The notes beneath the pieces are model-generated. The model was not told the DNA's origin. It saw only the letters and a list, made by a program, of their open reading frames with translations, and did no database searches. A stretch of DNA of 64,000 bases from positions 903,501 to 967,500 of the forward strand of contig JAVGVS010000005.1 of assembly GCA_032718565.1 (NCBI GenBank), in the 5' to 3' direction. This DNA is from Distichodus sexfasciatus. Taxonomy: Eukaryota; Chordata; Actinopteri; Characiformes; Distichodontidae. Below, piece after piece: positions 1-13,758 of the stretch; the stretch's first letter is position 1; every line of letters starts with the position of its first letter. The position numbers were made by a program, and so were the translations under genes.

Positions 1-3000
1 CATAATTAGGAACTGTACATTTGTAAATGTCCATGCTACTAATAGTGAGAATAAATCAGAGACACATGTTCAGGTAGAATTTCTAAAACTCTGCCAGAAT
101 TTACTCAATATTTGCCTTAAAAGCATTTGGTTTTGGAAACAATAAAAACAAATAAATATTTGCTTATAATTGTAAGGAGTGTTGGGAAGTTACTTTTAAA
201 TTGTTGTTTTTTAAGCTACAAGCCATATATGACTAAAAGTAGGTAAGTTGTGGCCAAGCTACATTAAAGCGCTTTCATTGTCATTGAGTCTTGCTTCCAA
301 CTTCCAAGAGTGCGCTGTGATGCAATGACAGTGAGTCACGCGGGCACAGTAGCTTATCAGATGCCACTTTTGAAAATTCATCACCAATTAAAAGCACTTG
401 GTAATTTAAAATATCCATCTTTGTAAAGAGAGAAAAATCGTATTTTTTGTTTTACCAAATCGCTATGATCACTATTCATTAAAAAAATATTATGGAAAAG
501 CACTTAAAAGGAGTGTAAAAGCAGCTTTGCTACTGATACAGTGCTGAAAAAAGTATTTACATTAGTACTTAGTTCATTTAAGTTAGCTACTCTCCAACAT
601 CACTTATGATGTGAAAATTAACTCTGGTTATTTAGGAAGTTCGGCTTCACAACAATGTACTAACTTGGAACTGAGGGCTTGGGATCTCCAAAAGATAAGC
701 AATGATTTCCATGTCTTTCCATGACTTCCACCATGGTGAAGTCACCGGTGCTGGGGGTCCCTAGCCACCCCAGCCCAGTTTGGAATAATCCTCCACCTCC
801 ACCACCAGCACACAGAAAACTCCCTCCCCCGTCCTGGGCACAGCGTTGAGATTAGACCTCAGCCAGGGTGCCAGTGTTATCTGCCTTAGTGAAGAAAAGG
901 TTACACTACACTAACAAGAATGTCCCTGGTCATGCATGACAAACTCCAGCTGCCCGTTATCCAGCAAGACCCTGGCTGGCCACTCAGAAGGTTCCACTTA
1001 AAAGCCCCGGGCGGGGGGAGCGGGGTGGAAGGGGAGCTGGAGGCGTCTCTGGAGATTATGCACTCTAACTAGCCGTTTCCACCTCAAGAGGAAAATGGAC
1101 TGGCTCATCGGGCCGCCGTTGGCCTAGGCCCACTGCCGTAACTTGGGCCAGGCAGATGAAATCATTTACCTTTATAACCTCTTGAACTTTTATGTCAGGT
1201 TTTTCATTTTCCCCTGCGTTTTTGTTGCTGCATTTGTGGAAGCGACTCACGTTCATATCGGCATCGGAGTTTTGCTCAAAAATGTTGTCCGGGTTAAGGT
1301 CGTGGTGAAGGCTTTAAAGTTTAAAAATAATTGGCAAAAACTATAACTAAGATGACAAAAAAGACTTTCCAATGAAGTTCCAATGAAACTTCAGACTTAC
1401 TTCATGAAGATGCTGTTCTACAATATGTATCACTACACAAGCATTGCGCTCAGTTGTAGACGCAAAACAATATAGCATAAGATGTAAATGAACTAAAGTC
1501 TATTATTTGTCTACATTTATCTATCTTGCTTCTAATTGAGACTGATTTTGTATTCTGTCAAAAGAAAACCAGCTTTATCTCAAACCAGTCACCGCCGCTA
1601 AAATGTAGCATTAGCTGTCTCAGAGGCCTGAATGATAGATGTCGGTCCTTTGTCATTCCTTGCCTGGTCACATGACCAGTTGTACTCTATTATCCTGTCA
1701 GCCTGTTGATAATAGAGTAGATTGCTTGTTTAGACTGTGTAGTGGCTGCCTCTAATTCACTGTGGCTCCAGAGTGACACCTCTAAATAGCCCATCATCGG
1801 AAAATCCACATTTTCCAGAAGGACTAAAAACAACAGGAGCCCAGCCTGAGCAAAATTAGCTCCTCTTTAGGCCTAATTACCTCCTCACGTTTAGGCTGCA
1901 ATCTGGTCAGAGCCCTTTCCATTTTCGACTGCAGCCAGGCCAGTGATTGGTGACCACCACAGTCAAGGAGAAGGACCTGCTCCAGGGACACGAATGTTCC
2001 AACCATCAAAATACACACAAGCGGGGGAAACAACCGTGCACAAATGCTCCAGAGACCACAACACACGGCTCAGGAATGTGCTTGAGCTCAGTGTCTGGAA
2101 TCAAAATACCTCAGGCATTGTTGGTTGAAGTTGGAATAAAGTCTTAATGATGTTTAATATTCTTTAAGGATTATTAATAATACAGTGTGATAAGGCACGA
2201 AACTTCCATGACCCAAAATAAAAAGCAACCATTAGTTTTGAAACAATACATGTATTGTATTGTCATAAAAACAGTTTTTTTAATAACAGTTATGTGAACA
2301 AGGAAAATGTATAATTGTAAGATATTCTATGCTAGCTGTTTGTATACTAGCACAAACCAAAGTATTAATAGTAATAAAATGTATTTTATATAAATACACA
2401 GCCAAAATGCAAAATCAAAAACTCCTTTTTTAGTTTTGTTCCAAATAGTCAATAATAATGCAAAGGAAAAACAACACTTGTCCAGTCATTGCAAACAATG
2501 ACCACTGTAACCCACACCATTCATATCAACATCACCGTTTTATAATCTGTTGGCTCTATGTATCCCCCAGCAGAGTCAGCACATGTGTATTGGTCTATGG
2601 AGAAATGTATTTGTGCTCTAATATGTTTAAAAGCGATCATGGCCAATAAGGAAGGCTGTAGTACAGTGCTCCATTGTCTGAGCTGAAACAGGAACTTGTC
2701 TCCCAAAAGGCCCTTTGGAGTCCACCATTCCCCACTCATAACATCATCTGAGTGGAAATTGCAAAAACTGACAATTATTTCCTCAGCGTATAAATCAAGT
2801 TCGGTTTGTGAAGAACATCACAGGCATTGATCTCCCACTGCGAGGAAAAGACTACAGAACAGCTGCTGCTTATGGGAGTTACACTACTGAATACTGAGCT
2901 GTGGATCAGGTGATTATGATGATATGTAACAATGATGATATTATAAATATTAAATAAATAAAAATATTCTGAGGTAGTAATCATGATGTGGAATCTCCTT

Positions 3001-4330
3001 TAAATCCCAGTGCTCAGGACTATATTAGTATAGCATGCAACATAAAAGTACACTTAGATGGTTTCTTAATTAACGGTCTCCTACTTAAAGTTTATGCATA
3101 ACTTGTCCTAATAGAATATATGTGACAATGACTCTGGTCATTAAAGGTATGATAAGCACCTACTAAATATTCTCATCAGTGAATGATAAAAGAATGAAAC
3201 TATGGATATATTTTTTTACAATTATAACCAAATGTATTAACAGCAACTCCACTTTTATGGCCATGACAGGCCACCGTGCCATTTAAGCTCAAAGTATTTC
3301 CGAACTCGGGGAGAATTAGATGGACTTTGTGTGCTAAGTGAGTTCATAATTAAATTACATCACGAGGACATGATTACTTGAGAGACTAGTGGAGAAGTGT
3401 CTTAATACAAGAACTCAACATAATGACTCGGAATTGCCGCTTAGGTGCACACTATCCTGTTGAAGACCATTTAGACTCTGTGATACTGTTCGTAATCATT
3501 ATTTTAGCTCTATTGAAGATTCATCCTAAATACTCTGTGCTGCCAAAACACATTTTTATTACATTAATCTATAATAATCATAATTTATTGGCAAAGATCA
3601 AATCAATAAATCTCTAATGTTTACTAAGCAATCAACAGTAGAGGGTGTTGAGATTCAATTTGGAATGAAATATCATATGTAAAACACTCAGACAAACTTA
3701 CACAAAAACACCAACCCACAAATAAATCCTGAAAACAATCTCAACAATCAAGTTGTCTAAACACTCACTCCCTCCTCCTAGGTTTTCATGTTAATGCGCT
3801 GGTGTTTTGGGCCGGTTCGTGCAACGTCAAGAGAATATTTAAAGCTTTATGTCTTGAAAAAGATGTTAGGAGAGGAGAAGTCTGACAGTGTTCTGCCTGC
3901 TAACTCTGTGCTGTTCTGTGCCAGAAAGCATAAATTTCTGCTGAGCGGCCTGGCCGGGCTCCTCGGTGTGGCTGATAGAGCCTCGGCTGCGTGCATACAG
4001 TAGATGGCAGCTGCTTCCTGCAGCACTGAAACCAAACAAACTGTGCAACATTTGGGAGCAGTAATTCTTCTGCTGGTTAACCTTCAAAGCAGCCCTACTG
4101 TGTGTATGAGACAAGAGCAACCGCTCCAGACGTCTTTGTCTCCCCTCTGTTCACACTCGCACACATCCCGCTCATTCGGATTGACTCTCTGGCTAAAGGA
4201 GTGTTCTGATAATGTGTGTATTTTTGTGTGCAGGTTTTTAGCTACTGGTGAGGACCTTGTAATTTTGGAAAACACAGAAAAACTTTGTATAGCTTAGTGT
4301 TTTTGAATGCAAAGATCAGTTCTGATAAAG
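1..4330. other. Non-coding intergenic DNA
   Basis: No open frame here has a recognisable domain, codon bias or splice context. All are under about 100 codons and many overlap on opposite strands, as expected by chance. The sequence is AT-rich and mostly unique, with a GC-richer stretch at 715-1160 listed separately. Nothing else is recognised. Confidence 0.75.
715..1160. promoter_or_regulatory. GC-richer unique island, candidate regulatory element
   Basis: Base composition rises abruptly above the AT-rich flanks, and the stretch is free of simple repeats. It includes C-rich CACC-type runs at 765-830, a CCGGGCGGGG GC-box-like run near 1006-1015 preceded by a TTAAAAG stretch, and a CAGCTG E-box near 948. 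Such islands in a desert upstream of a developmental transcription factor gene are often enhancers, but no conservation data are available here, so this is an inference. It could also be an unrecognised promoter. Confidence 0.25.
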
Positions 4331-4625
4331 AGAAAAGTTTTTTCACTAAATTTCAAGCTTTTACTGTAAAAAGTGAAAAAGTCCAGAGCTTTGTTGGTTA
4401 CTGGGGTTAAAGCTAAAATTGGGGTTAGGTGTAGCTGTAGATTATGTACTAGTGATTAACAAAGCTCTGGACTTTTTCACTTTTTACAGTAAATGAAAAG
4501 TTTTTTCACTAAATTTCAAGCATTTACTGTAAAAAGTGAAAAAATCCAGAGCATTGTTGGTTACTGGGGTTAAGGCTAAGATTAGGGTTAGGTGTAGCTG
4601 TAGATTATTTACTAGTGGTTAACAC
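4331..4625. repeat. Nested inverted and direct repeat, MITE-like
   Basis: Positions 4360-4395 and 4458-4493 are exact reverse complements of each other (36 bp, no mismatch) around a 62-bp spacer. The block beginning GAAAAGTTTTTTCACTAAAT near 4332 recurs directly at about 4495, followed by a second copy of the spacer (about 4555-4625) with a few substitutions. The structure suggests a small DNA element with long terminal inverted repeats, partly duplicated in tandem. No coding capacity is present and the family is not identified. Confidence 0.8.
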
Positions 4626-7600
4626 AGTCAATCAAAATGCCTCACAAAGAGAGCAAGACATGGCTGTGTCTTTATCTGGCTTTAATCAGCTGATTCTGGC
4701 TACACCAAACAATATTAGGCTACCAATTTTTTCCTACTGATCAGACAAATTGGTACAAAATTGTTTTCTATGTGGTAGCAGAAGCACAGTGGCAGCTCCA
4801 CCTTCTTTGCCATCCATCAGTCATGGAAGAAGCTGGTATTATCAACGATATGTGAGCTATGACCACAACATTCCTGCTGCTTGAGCATGAAAGCAAGTGT
4901 CTCTCTGTCTCACTCAGTATTTCATCCCATAGAGTCCCATTAGAGAGACCAGATGGTAGTTGGCGGATCCGCCGATCGCTCACGTAGGACACAGGAAGAG
5001 TGGCCCGGTGCGGGTCACGTGCTGTACAACAAAGCGAGGCTGTATGATATGCCGGGAGATCAATGGCCCTTGGGCAGGGCAGCGTACACATAACCTTAAA
5101 TCACAGGCACTTCAAAGAGTCCCATACAGGGGCTATAGAGGAGGAGGGGGACAGTGCCCTGCAAAATGCCATGTATCAGTGCGTCTTATCTGACCTGGTC
5201 ACTCTGACCCCAAGTCCAGACCAGCTCACCTTCTATTGCTCTGCGCCGTAAATTCACCATGCACTCCGTTAGAGGGGCTCGCTGAGCACGGAGGGCTTCA
5301 GCCATCTCTGTGCAAACGCCCATAAAGTGCCCTCTGGAATGCTAGCTATGTGCTAATCGGGGAAGGGGGCGCTTTTAGAGGTGTTAACACAGAGGAACGG
5401 GGAGAGGTTCTTGCTAATAAGGGGCAGGGGAAAGATGAGGGCTATTTTCTGCTTGTTAGAGTTTATGTGAGTGTTTAGTCAGTGTTTGGCTAAAGATAAT
5501 ATGGGGGAGATATTCTGCCCTAAGGCAGAAAAATGGAGATTGGGTAGGTCAGTTTAAGATGTGGTGAATGGTCTATGAACAACAAAATAATTTGTAAATC
5601 AAATGATGGTAAAGAAAAACTATATAATTGCATCCATTGATTCATACGGTAAATTAAAGATTCATAGTTCTTATAGATCTTAAGTACTATTGCACAGTGC
5701 CCATTTTATTACATGTAGTAGTTATGTTTGAAAAGCAAATAATGCAATTTGAAATAAAATAGCCTTACTTTAGAATACTTAATAAATATTTCCAGATGAG
5801 TGTATGCTGAAAATGTATAACTTCATTTTGCTCTGATTTTGAATAACTGGTTTAGAATGTATACTTTAGCAGTATACTTAACTACATCTATGAGGTTTCA
5901 TTCTTGTATTGAAAGAATTTTTCTAAGGTATGACACGTGCACACTATCTTTCTTATGATAGTAAGTACTTTCCTTCATCTTGGAAAAGGATGAATTCATA
6001 TTAACAGCAAACAGACTTCAGAAACAAAATGATATACTGTAAAAATGCTCCTACATTATACACCTGAGTGTGTGTAGGAGGCAGTGAGAGAGGGAGGGGA
6101 GAGAGAGTCTATGACATAACGTGGGAAAACCCAAACAGAGACAGCAGCATGAGTTCTAAGCCGGGCCCCGAGCCTCTCCCCCACACAAACTCACATCCTA
6201 ATGATCACTGTTAGCATTCCTCCCTCGGCTCTCATCCACTCTGGCGCCCAGAGAGAGGTGGCACAGAGCCGCTCGGAGTGGCACGAGCCTCACGGTTCTC
6301 GAACAGTACCTCAAAAAAATTAAAGCTAGACAAAACAGCAAGCTGTCCAGCAGAAGGAATTGTAAGGGGCATCCTGTTAGATACTCCTTATGTTTGGCTT
6401 AAATGATCTGTCTGTTAATTTAGTAATCCAATGATTGGTTCTTAATACTTTGGATTACTTCCACATTGTCTTGCTTTTTACAACTGTATGAATGTCGCAA
6501 TCACACCCTTCATATCCTTTTATTAATGAATTTCCGAGACAGAAATGCGTTTGTGCCCTGGTCCTGTCATTCTGGCTCCAGTTCTGAATCCTCATTTGTG
6601 TGACTGCGGCAATTTACATTAAATGGAAGTCTACATTGGAATCTTTGGTTACGTTTTCTGAAAGGCTTCCGGTAATGACTGAAATTGCTGAAATTTATAA
6701 GGAGATAGGATAAACATGTAAAACAGAAAAATACTGTCAAGTAATCCATTAATTTGAACAATGTTACTATATTCCAATTACCATCTATTTAAACTGTAAC
6801 TGTAACATAATAGAGTTATCCATAATTTGTAATCTGATTACATTATGTTGGTACATGTATTCCATTACTCCCCAATACTGTGTATGAGGTTGTCGTAGAG
6901 CAGGAAAATATCCAAACTATGACTTTGGCCCTTGAGGACAGGATAGACTAGAACACCTATTTTGGTATACTGATGTCATTTCACATCCTATGCTATCGTC
7001 ACACCATCATCTAATTCAATGAAAGGAATTTTGGAGCTTTAGTATCCAGACAGGCAGTCAATAATGTAAAAGCCTTAGAATAAACATCTGTGTATATTAT
7101 AAAATATACATGCTTTTAAATTATTTTGTTAAACTTACTTAAGAAAGCAATTCCTGCTTTGTTAATATGTTTTATTGCAGATTTGTGAAAAGACACTGAA
7201 TTTATGTATAGCTACAGTATATATTTCACCAAAAACCAAACAAAGTTTCTGTTTCATCACCATCATGAGAATAATGGTGATGTAATATTTATTCCAGCGT
7301 TTCACTATTACATATCTCGGCACTGACCATTTTTGTCTTTTGTAATATCATAAAGTGCATAATGTATTAAAATTGATGTACATTAAATGATTCTATTTCA
7401 CTCTATGGATTTCATTGTTTTATAAAATATGTCTTCTGTTTACTCAGTGCTGTCTGTTAGGAGAAAGAAAACTGAGTATTAGTGGACTCTATCTGAAAGA
7501 AATTTCCAAATAAAATTCCCAAAATACAAAACATTTCAGTGAGCAATATTAGTGTTCATAGTGATATTTTCTGTGTTCTTTGTTAAACGTTGCACTATGA

Positions 7601-8339
7601 CCTGAGAGGTCCTGCGCTTCTGTAAGATGCTTTATGTTGCCTGAGGGTCAGAGGTTGGTATCCATATAAGGTCATGCTGGGTATAATAGTGCTTAGATCA
7701 GTAGAATGTGAAAACTAAACACTTTTAATCAAGTAAACATTAATTATTGTTGTTACAGTGTTATCAGAATAGTTTTCAAGGAAATTGATTCAGCTTCTGT
7801 CGCCTGTGAAGAAAGGGAACTGGAGATGGAAAATATTTCAGCAGGTAAATATGCTCCCTCACCAAATTAAGAAAAAGGGAAGAGGACAGATTTGCTGGCT
7901 TCATCATTCCTGCATGGCTTACACATGCAGTCAATTCATCTACACACTGACATTACTTATTCAAGAACCCAAAACAAAGTTGAAATGTATAAAAGGTGCA
8001 TAAAATCATTACGCACTACTTTAGAAGGTTCATTAACTCTTTAGACCCATTTGAGATCAAAGTAATCTTTGTGTGTGTTTTTACTGATGTTTTATTAATG
8101 TTCATAGTTTCATCTTTTTGAAAACCATGTGAAGGTATACAAAGCAGATAAAATGATATTAAGCGGAACTATATCTACTTGGTCTGTTGAATGTTTTATG
8201 GCATAAACATTTTAAATTGTGTTGATGTTAAAGCTTCACTTAAACTTGCTAATTTTTGAGCTTGCTAATGTGTCTCCAGTAATAATAACATTTCCATTCA
8301 GTATGTATCTCCATACCTAATTCTAGTTCCATAACCACA
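4626..8339. other. Non-coding intergenic DNA
   Basis: No gene is recognised. GC-richer unique patches occur at about 4940-5420 and 6120-6310; the rest is AT-rich. Open frames are short and unsupported. Confidence 0.7.
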
Positions 8340-8383
8340 ATTAATAATTAACATTCATATATATAATAATGTTAATTATTAAT
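8340..8383. repeat. Short perfect inverted repeat
   Basis: The 16-base arm ATTAATAATTAACATT at 8340-8355 is the exact reverse complement of 8368-8383, with a 12-base AT-rich loop. It lies just before a long TA tract and may reflect slippage or cruciform-prone DNA. Confidence 0.8.
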
Positions 8384-8420
8384 ATGATAAAATATTAATA
8401 TGTTAAAAATAAACAATCAT

Positions 8421-9003
<583 letters not shown>

Positions 9004-11240
9004 TGTGTGTGTGTGTCAAGCCGAAGTCAAAGTAAACTTTGTCATCTCAGCTATATACAAATATACAGAGAGATGAGACAATGTGGCTCTTTAATATATA
9101 AACTTTAAACTAGAGGTAGAAAAGAGACTTTGTAATTTAGTTACAGCATTCAAACTACAATTATTGTCCTGGAATTGTCTTTTGCATTAATTGGAATTGT
9201 CTTTTGCATTACATAAGATGTGTAGTGGAAAAAGTTGTAGAAAGACAGTCTATTAAAAAAAGAACAATATCTTTATAAAGTATCTTTATTAAGTTTAAGC
9301 TATTTATGTGAGGAGTTCAATAACGTATGTATTATCAATATATAATATGTAAATATTGTAACAGCAGTCAAGTAGAGTGAAACAACAATCAGAAGCGTGT
9401 GCAAATAATGTGTGTGTATGTTTGTGTGTATGTACAAGATATCAAATAGAAATAGGAAGAGATTTTGCATTTAATCCGGATTGGGATTTTTTTCAGTTAT
9501 TTCAAGTATTCATTGTTTGTTTGTTATTGATTGTGTGTAGAAGTGTGTGTGTACGTGTGTGTGTGTGTGGTGTGGGAGCACAGACTGGCTAAGCAAGCTG
9601 TGATCTTAGGGCCATGTCTGCAAACAGGAGAGTCAGACAGGGCACAACCTCTGACCCCTGCCTTGTGCCTTGTCAAACGATCCCTCCTGTGGTGGGTAAT
9701 TAGGTCTCTGAGAGGTCTCTATTTTAAGATGCTGCCATGTTTTGGAATCACACATAGTTATAAATAGAATCAGGGCCAGGCTGGGCAAGAAGGGGCTGAA
9801 CCTCATAATACATGATACAAAACACATAGGGCTTTATGCATATACAAAAACACTGAGAAACACTCAGTAAACATGTTCGAAATGCAACCTCTACAGACTC
9901 CACAGAAAGCATTACAGGACATATTTGTGTAGATGTGTATTTTTGAACTCACACACATACACACACACACAGTTTGTAAACTGAGATAAGACAAATTATT
10001 AATGGTTTTGTACATCCGTTTTATCAGACATTTAGCGAAGGAAAACAGGGCCATTAAAGCAAACCCGGTCGCTCCTAGAAGGTCTAATAAAAATGGTCAT
10101 TTACTCTTTGTGTGTGTGTGCTGAAGTCAAGCTCCACTCATCAATTTCAGTCTAGCCTCGTCTGATTCTGTGCCAGCTGTGTTTTAAACTGTTTATCCTC
10201 CTAAAAGGCCTCTTGGACAAACCACTGAAAGTGCCCTCAAATCATCAGCCCTTCTGCACATCAACCATGTGAGTTAAGCATGCCGCTGCCTTGGACAAAA
10301 GCTAGGGGGCGTGTGTGTGGCCACTGACCCACTGCGCAGTCCTCTGAGCAGAGCTGTGCCGTGTGAACTGAGATGAAGGAGAAGTAATCAAAAGTGAGAA
10401 AACTTCAGGAATAGGAGAGGCGGAGGAGAAGTGGGCACACATGGTATGGAGAGCTGATGATATGCAGTCTGTACTTCAATTGACTCAAGTGCAGTCAATT
10501 AGCCACAGTAAGGGCTAATGTGTGACAGGGTTAATGCCCCATGAACGAAACTTCTTAAAAGCCTGCTGGGCTCCGGGCAGGGTCTGGGGGGCATGTGGGT
10601 TGTGTGGCAGGGCGGTCTGGAGTCTCCATAATAGCCTTCTTTTTGTAATCTGTTTTAGGAACAACAAATGGACGAGATAAGTTAATTTGGCTCCATGGCC
10701 TCACTGTCCTCAGGCCCTGAGGGCCGGAGGACTGCTGGACAGAGGGCCGGCACCGGGACCCACTCACACACTCCAAGCAACCTGCTCTACACGCACCTAG
10801 AAACTAGTGTGTTATCACATGAAGGATCAAGCAGTGTACTGCCCAAAGGACTGATTAACGACAAATGTAGGAGCGAGAGAATTGGCTTTAAAAAGGGATG
10901 CAGGAACAAACAAAAAAAAGAGGAGGACGTGCAGCAGAGGAGGGAAAGATAAGGTCCCAGATAGACTTATTAGTTTAGAAATAGGCTGTAAGGACACCTG
11001 TTGCTGAAAGTGTGTGTGTGTGTGTGTTTTCCCATAGGGCACAATAGGGTGCTCAGCTGGATGAGTGGGGCAGATGTTGTCATTAACCTTTAAGTGGAAG
11101 TGTGACCAACAGCATTTTCACTCCAACACACTGCAGAAAAAACGCTCACATGCATGCACACAAATATACCCCAACATTCTTTATTCCAACAAAACAAGCT
11201 ATCTAAATGGGAAGCAACTTTTCAAAACCAAACTGAGACA
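9004..11240. other. Non-coding intergenic DNA
   Basis: Short GT/CA runs occur at about 9003-9017, 9548-9570, 9952-9971 and 11009-11028. A direct duplication of GGAATTGTCTTTTGCATTA lies at about 9171-9210. A GC-richer unique stretch at 10255-10800 may be regulatory. No exon is supported. Confidence 0.7.
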
Positions 11241-11436
11241 TAGATTTACAGCATCTAGCAGACACTCTTTATCCAGTGCGACTTATATTTCCTAATTTCA
11301 GGGACAGTTCCCCTGAGAGTAATTTAGGGTTAAGGGTCTTGCTCAGGGACCCAGTGTTGGTAACGCCAGAGGTGAGATTCAAACCCACAACCTCTTGGTC
11401 CCAAGGCGAGTGTCCTACCACTAGGCCACCAACACC
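11241..11436 (-). mobile_element. tRNA-derived SINE, copy 1
   Basis: Read on the - strand, the head (11436 downward) is tRNA-like. It starts GGTGGCCTAGTGGTAGGACA, an A-box-like sequence, and has a B-box-like GGGTTTGAATC further on. The body ends near 11241 with a tail containing AGTGTCTGCTAGATGCTG. The same tail and head recur in the copy at 20461-20648. A- and B-box motifs are the internal RNA polymerase III promoter of such elements. It has no protein-coding function and the family name is not assigned. Confidence 0.75.
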
Positions 11437-12780
11437 AACTTATAGTGAACTTTGGTGGTTTTGGTGGTGTTAAAGCATATGGTCAGAGAGACAAAGATAA
11501 GACAATAAGGATTGACTCATATTTTCCCATTGTACCCTTAGGAGGAGGGTCCAAAAGCCATGACGCAGTCTCTGTTTACCCATGGAAACCAAGCGAGTCC
11601 ATGACAGCAGCCACACTTTATCTGTTGTTACAGACCTATTTATTTAATGATAGTAGCAAAGGCTTCAGCCTAAATGCAGCATGTTGACGCTGAGGGGAAA
11701 ATGCATGTGTGTGAACTCTTCCCTCTTTATCATTATGGCAGTGGTCACCTACTGTATTAAGCTATTTGGTTTGAAATAAATTGTGGCAGCCAGAGTACAG
11801 GAGACACAAAACTAAAAAGTAATGTAAGGAATTTGATGGGGGATTTTAAATATGGAATGAAATATTAAAGCAGCTCCTCTAATAACCCACTCCTGCATGA
11901 TTCAGATCTGAACACCGACCCGACTGCCTGCTTCACATAGAAACTAATCAATCTCTCCAACTCCCTTTTCCTCCCTCACTGGTTGCGTTTCTCCCTCCAA
12001 AAGGTGGATGTGAGTAATGCCATGTTACTTTTCTCAGAGCTCGGAAACAGCTGGAACTTGAGGTTTCGTCAACCCATAAACCCGGTTTCCCCCGTGCAGA
12101 AATATGTCTTTCTCACACGGCCGCGGGGTTGGCTCGCCCAAACCGCAAGGCTCCAATGATAAATCAGCAGCACAGCTGACCCCAGCCTCTCCTAGGCCCA
12201 ACGCTATGAAACACACCGAAACAATTGCTGTGGTTCGGCTCATATGAACGCTTCAGATGGGTGCATCCAAACACACCGGGATCCATTTACTGCTGTTGAC
12301 ATTTGGGCATAGCATAGCATGTGTATATGCAGTCCTTGTCTATATATACATACCACATCATATGTATCAGGAAATCTAGAGTAGAAAAGTTGTTCTCTTT
12401 CAAATCGCAATGCATTATATTACATAGCGAGTGGGACTGCAAGTATATTCTGTCTCAAAGAATGGTCTTCCACTGCTAGAAAAGCATAGTAAGTTAGCGT
12501 ACAAAGGAAATACGTTACCTAAAAAAACATAGGTGGGTCTAATGAAGTGATGGCTGTCATGGTCTAGTGTTATAATCACATGCAACACAGATGTACAGAA
12601 TTAGAGAATGAGGCTGTGCTAGAAAATACTGCAAAAAAGCCAAAGAAAAACTGTTAAGGAAAAAAGAGTCCAACACAATACAGTCACGATCACTTGCTAT
12701 GCTATTCAGGAAAACAATAACTCTTTTGCTCCCCCATATGATTTTGAAATATAACATTGCAATGAATCTAAGTTATACTG
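11437..12780. other. Non-coding intergenic DNA
   Basis: Unique sequence with no supported exon. A GC-richer island at 12020-12300 is listed separately. Confidence 0.7.
12020..12300. promoter_or_regulatory. Candidate regulatory island with two RUNX-type motifs
   Basis: The stretch is GC-richer than its surroundings and free of simple repeats. It contains AACCGCA at about 12141-12147 and TGTGGTT at 12229-12235, which are opposite-strand forms of the RUNX core, plus two CAGCTG E-boxes (about 12049 and 12174). The overlapping - strand frame at 12034-12243 has no recognisable domain. Regulatory function is inferred only from composition and motifs. Confidence 0.25.
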
Positions 12781-13758
12781 TATGGACAACAGTATTGTGT
12801 TTGGGGAAATTTTTCAATCAGCCTGTCTAAAGTCAAGCAGCTAGCCATGCAATCTCCATTTACAAACATTTGTTAAACAAAATGGGTTTCTGCCTGGTAC
12901 TGTGATAGGATGCTATCTTTGCAATAAGGTGGTTCATAAAATTTTATCCCTGCTGGATATTCCACTGTATTCAACTGTATGTAGTATTGGCAAGTGGAGG
13001 CATTTAGGAAGAACAGCAACTCACCTACAATGTGGAAGACCATGTAAAATCACAGAGCAGGGTTAACAACTGCTAAGCTCCATGGTGCATAGCTGAAGAG
13101 TTCCAAACTTCCAGTGTTATTAATGCGAGCACAAAAACTGTGCAGTGCAGTTTCATGGAAAGGGTTTTCATGGCTGAGCAGCTGGAGGCAAGCCTCAAAT
13201 CACCAAGTATAATGCCAAGCATCTGATGGAGTGCTGTAAAGCAGTAGAAACATGTTCTATAGAGTGATGAATCATGCTTTTTTGCTTGGCAGTCAGATAG
13301 GCAAATCTGGGTTTGGCGGATGCTGCGAGAACATTACCTGTCTGAGTGCACTGTGCCAGTTGTGAAGTTTGGTGGATGATGGATAATGGTGTGGGCTGTT
13401 TTTCTTATTACTTCACCATACCAAGAAGCTATGCTACCAACTTTGTGGACACAGTTTGGGGAAGGCCTGTTTCTGTTCCAGCATGACTGTGCTCCAGTGC
13501 ACAAAGCAAGGTCCATAAATATATGGTTGAATGAGTTTGGTGTGGAAGAATATGACTGGTCTGTGCAAAGCCCTAATCTCAGCCCCATCAAACATCTTTG
13601 GGATGAACTGGAATGGAGACTGTGAGCCAGGTCTTCTCGGCACTCATTCTATAGAGTGGAAAGTGTTATAACTCCAAAGGTGGACCAGCTCCTTAAAATC
13701 TATGTTATTGAATGAAATGAATTGAAGTCCCTGTTGGAGTCCTGATACTTTGTCCATA
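12781..13758 (+). mobile_element. Tc1-like DNA transposon, inactive
   Basis: The left end begins TATGGACAACAGTATT and the right end is its near reverse complement, GATACTTTGTCCATA, ending at 13758. Both ends carry the TA expected from Tc1/mariner target duplication. The length, about 978 bp, is short of the 1.2-1.6 kb usual for autonomous Tc1 elements. The interior encodes a decayed DDE transposase on the + strand. Such elements move by cut and paste through a DD34E transposase; this copy cannot encode one. Confidence 0.9.
13100..13625 (+). pseudogene. Tc1-like transposase remnant
   Basis: From about 13257 one reading frame shows the C-terminal half of a Tc1 transposase. The SDES motif with the first catalytic Asp lies at 13263-13274. 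FQHDCAPVHKA with the second Asp lies near 13476-13508. SPNLSPIKHLWDELEW lies near 13569-13616. In the family the residue after SPI is the third catalytic acid, Glu; here it is Lys. The frame is also broken by a TAG just before SDES and by a TGA shortly before the ATG at 13386. The DNA-binding N-terminal half is not readable, although a broken frame may extend back to about 13100. The protein would be non-functional. Confidence 0.85.
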
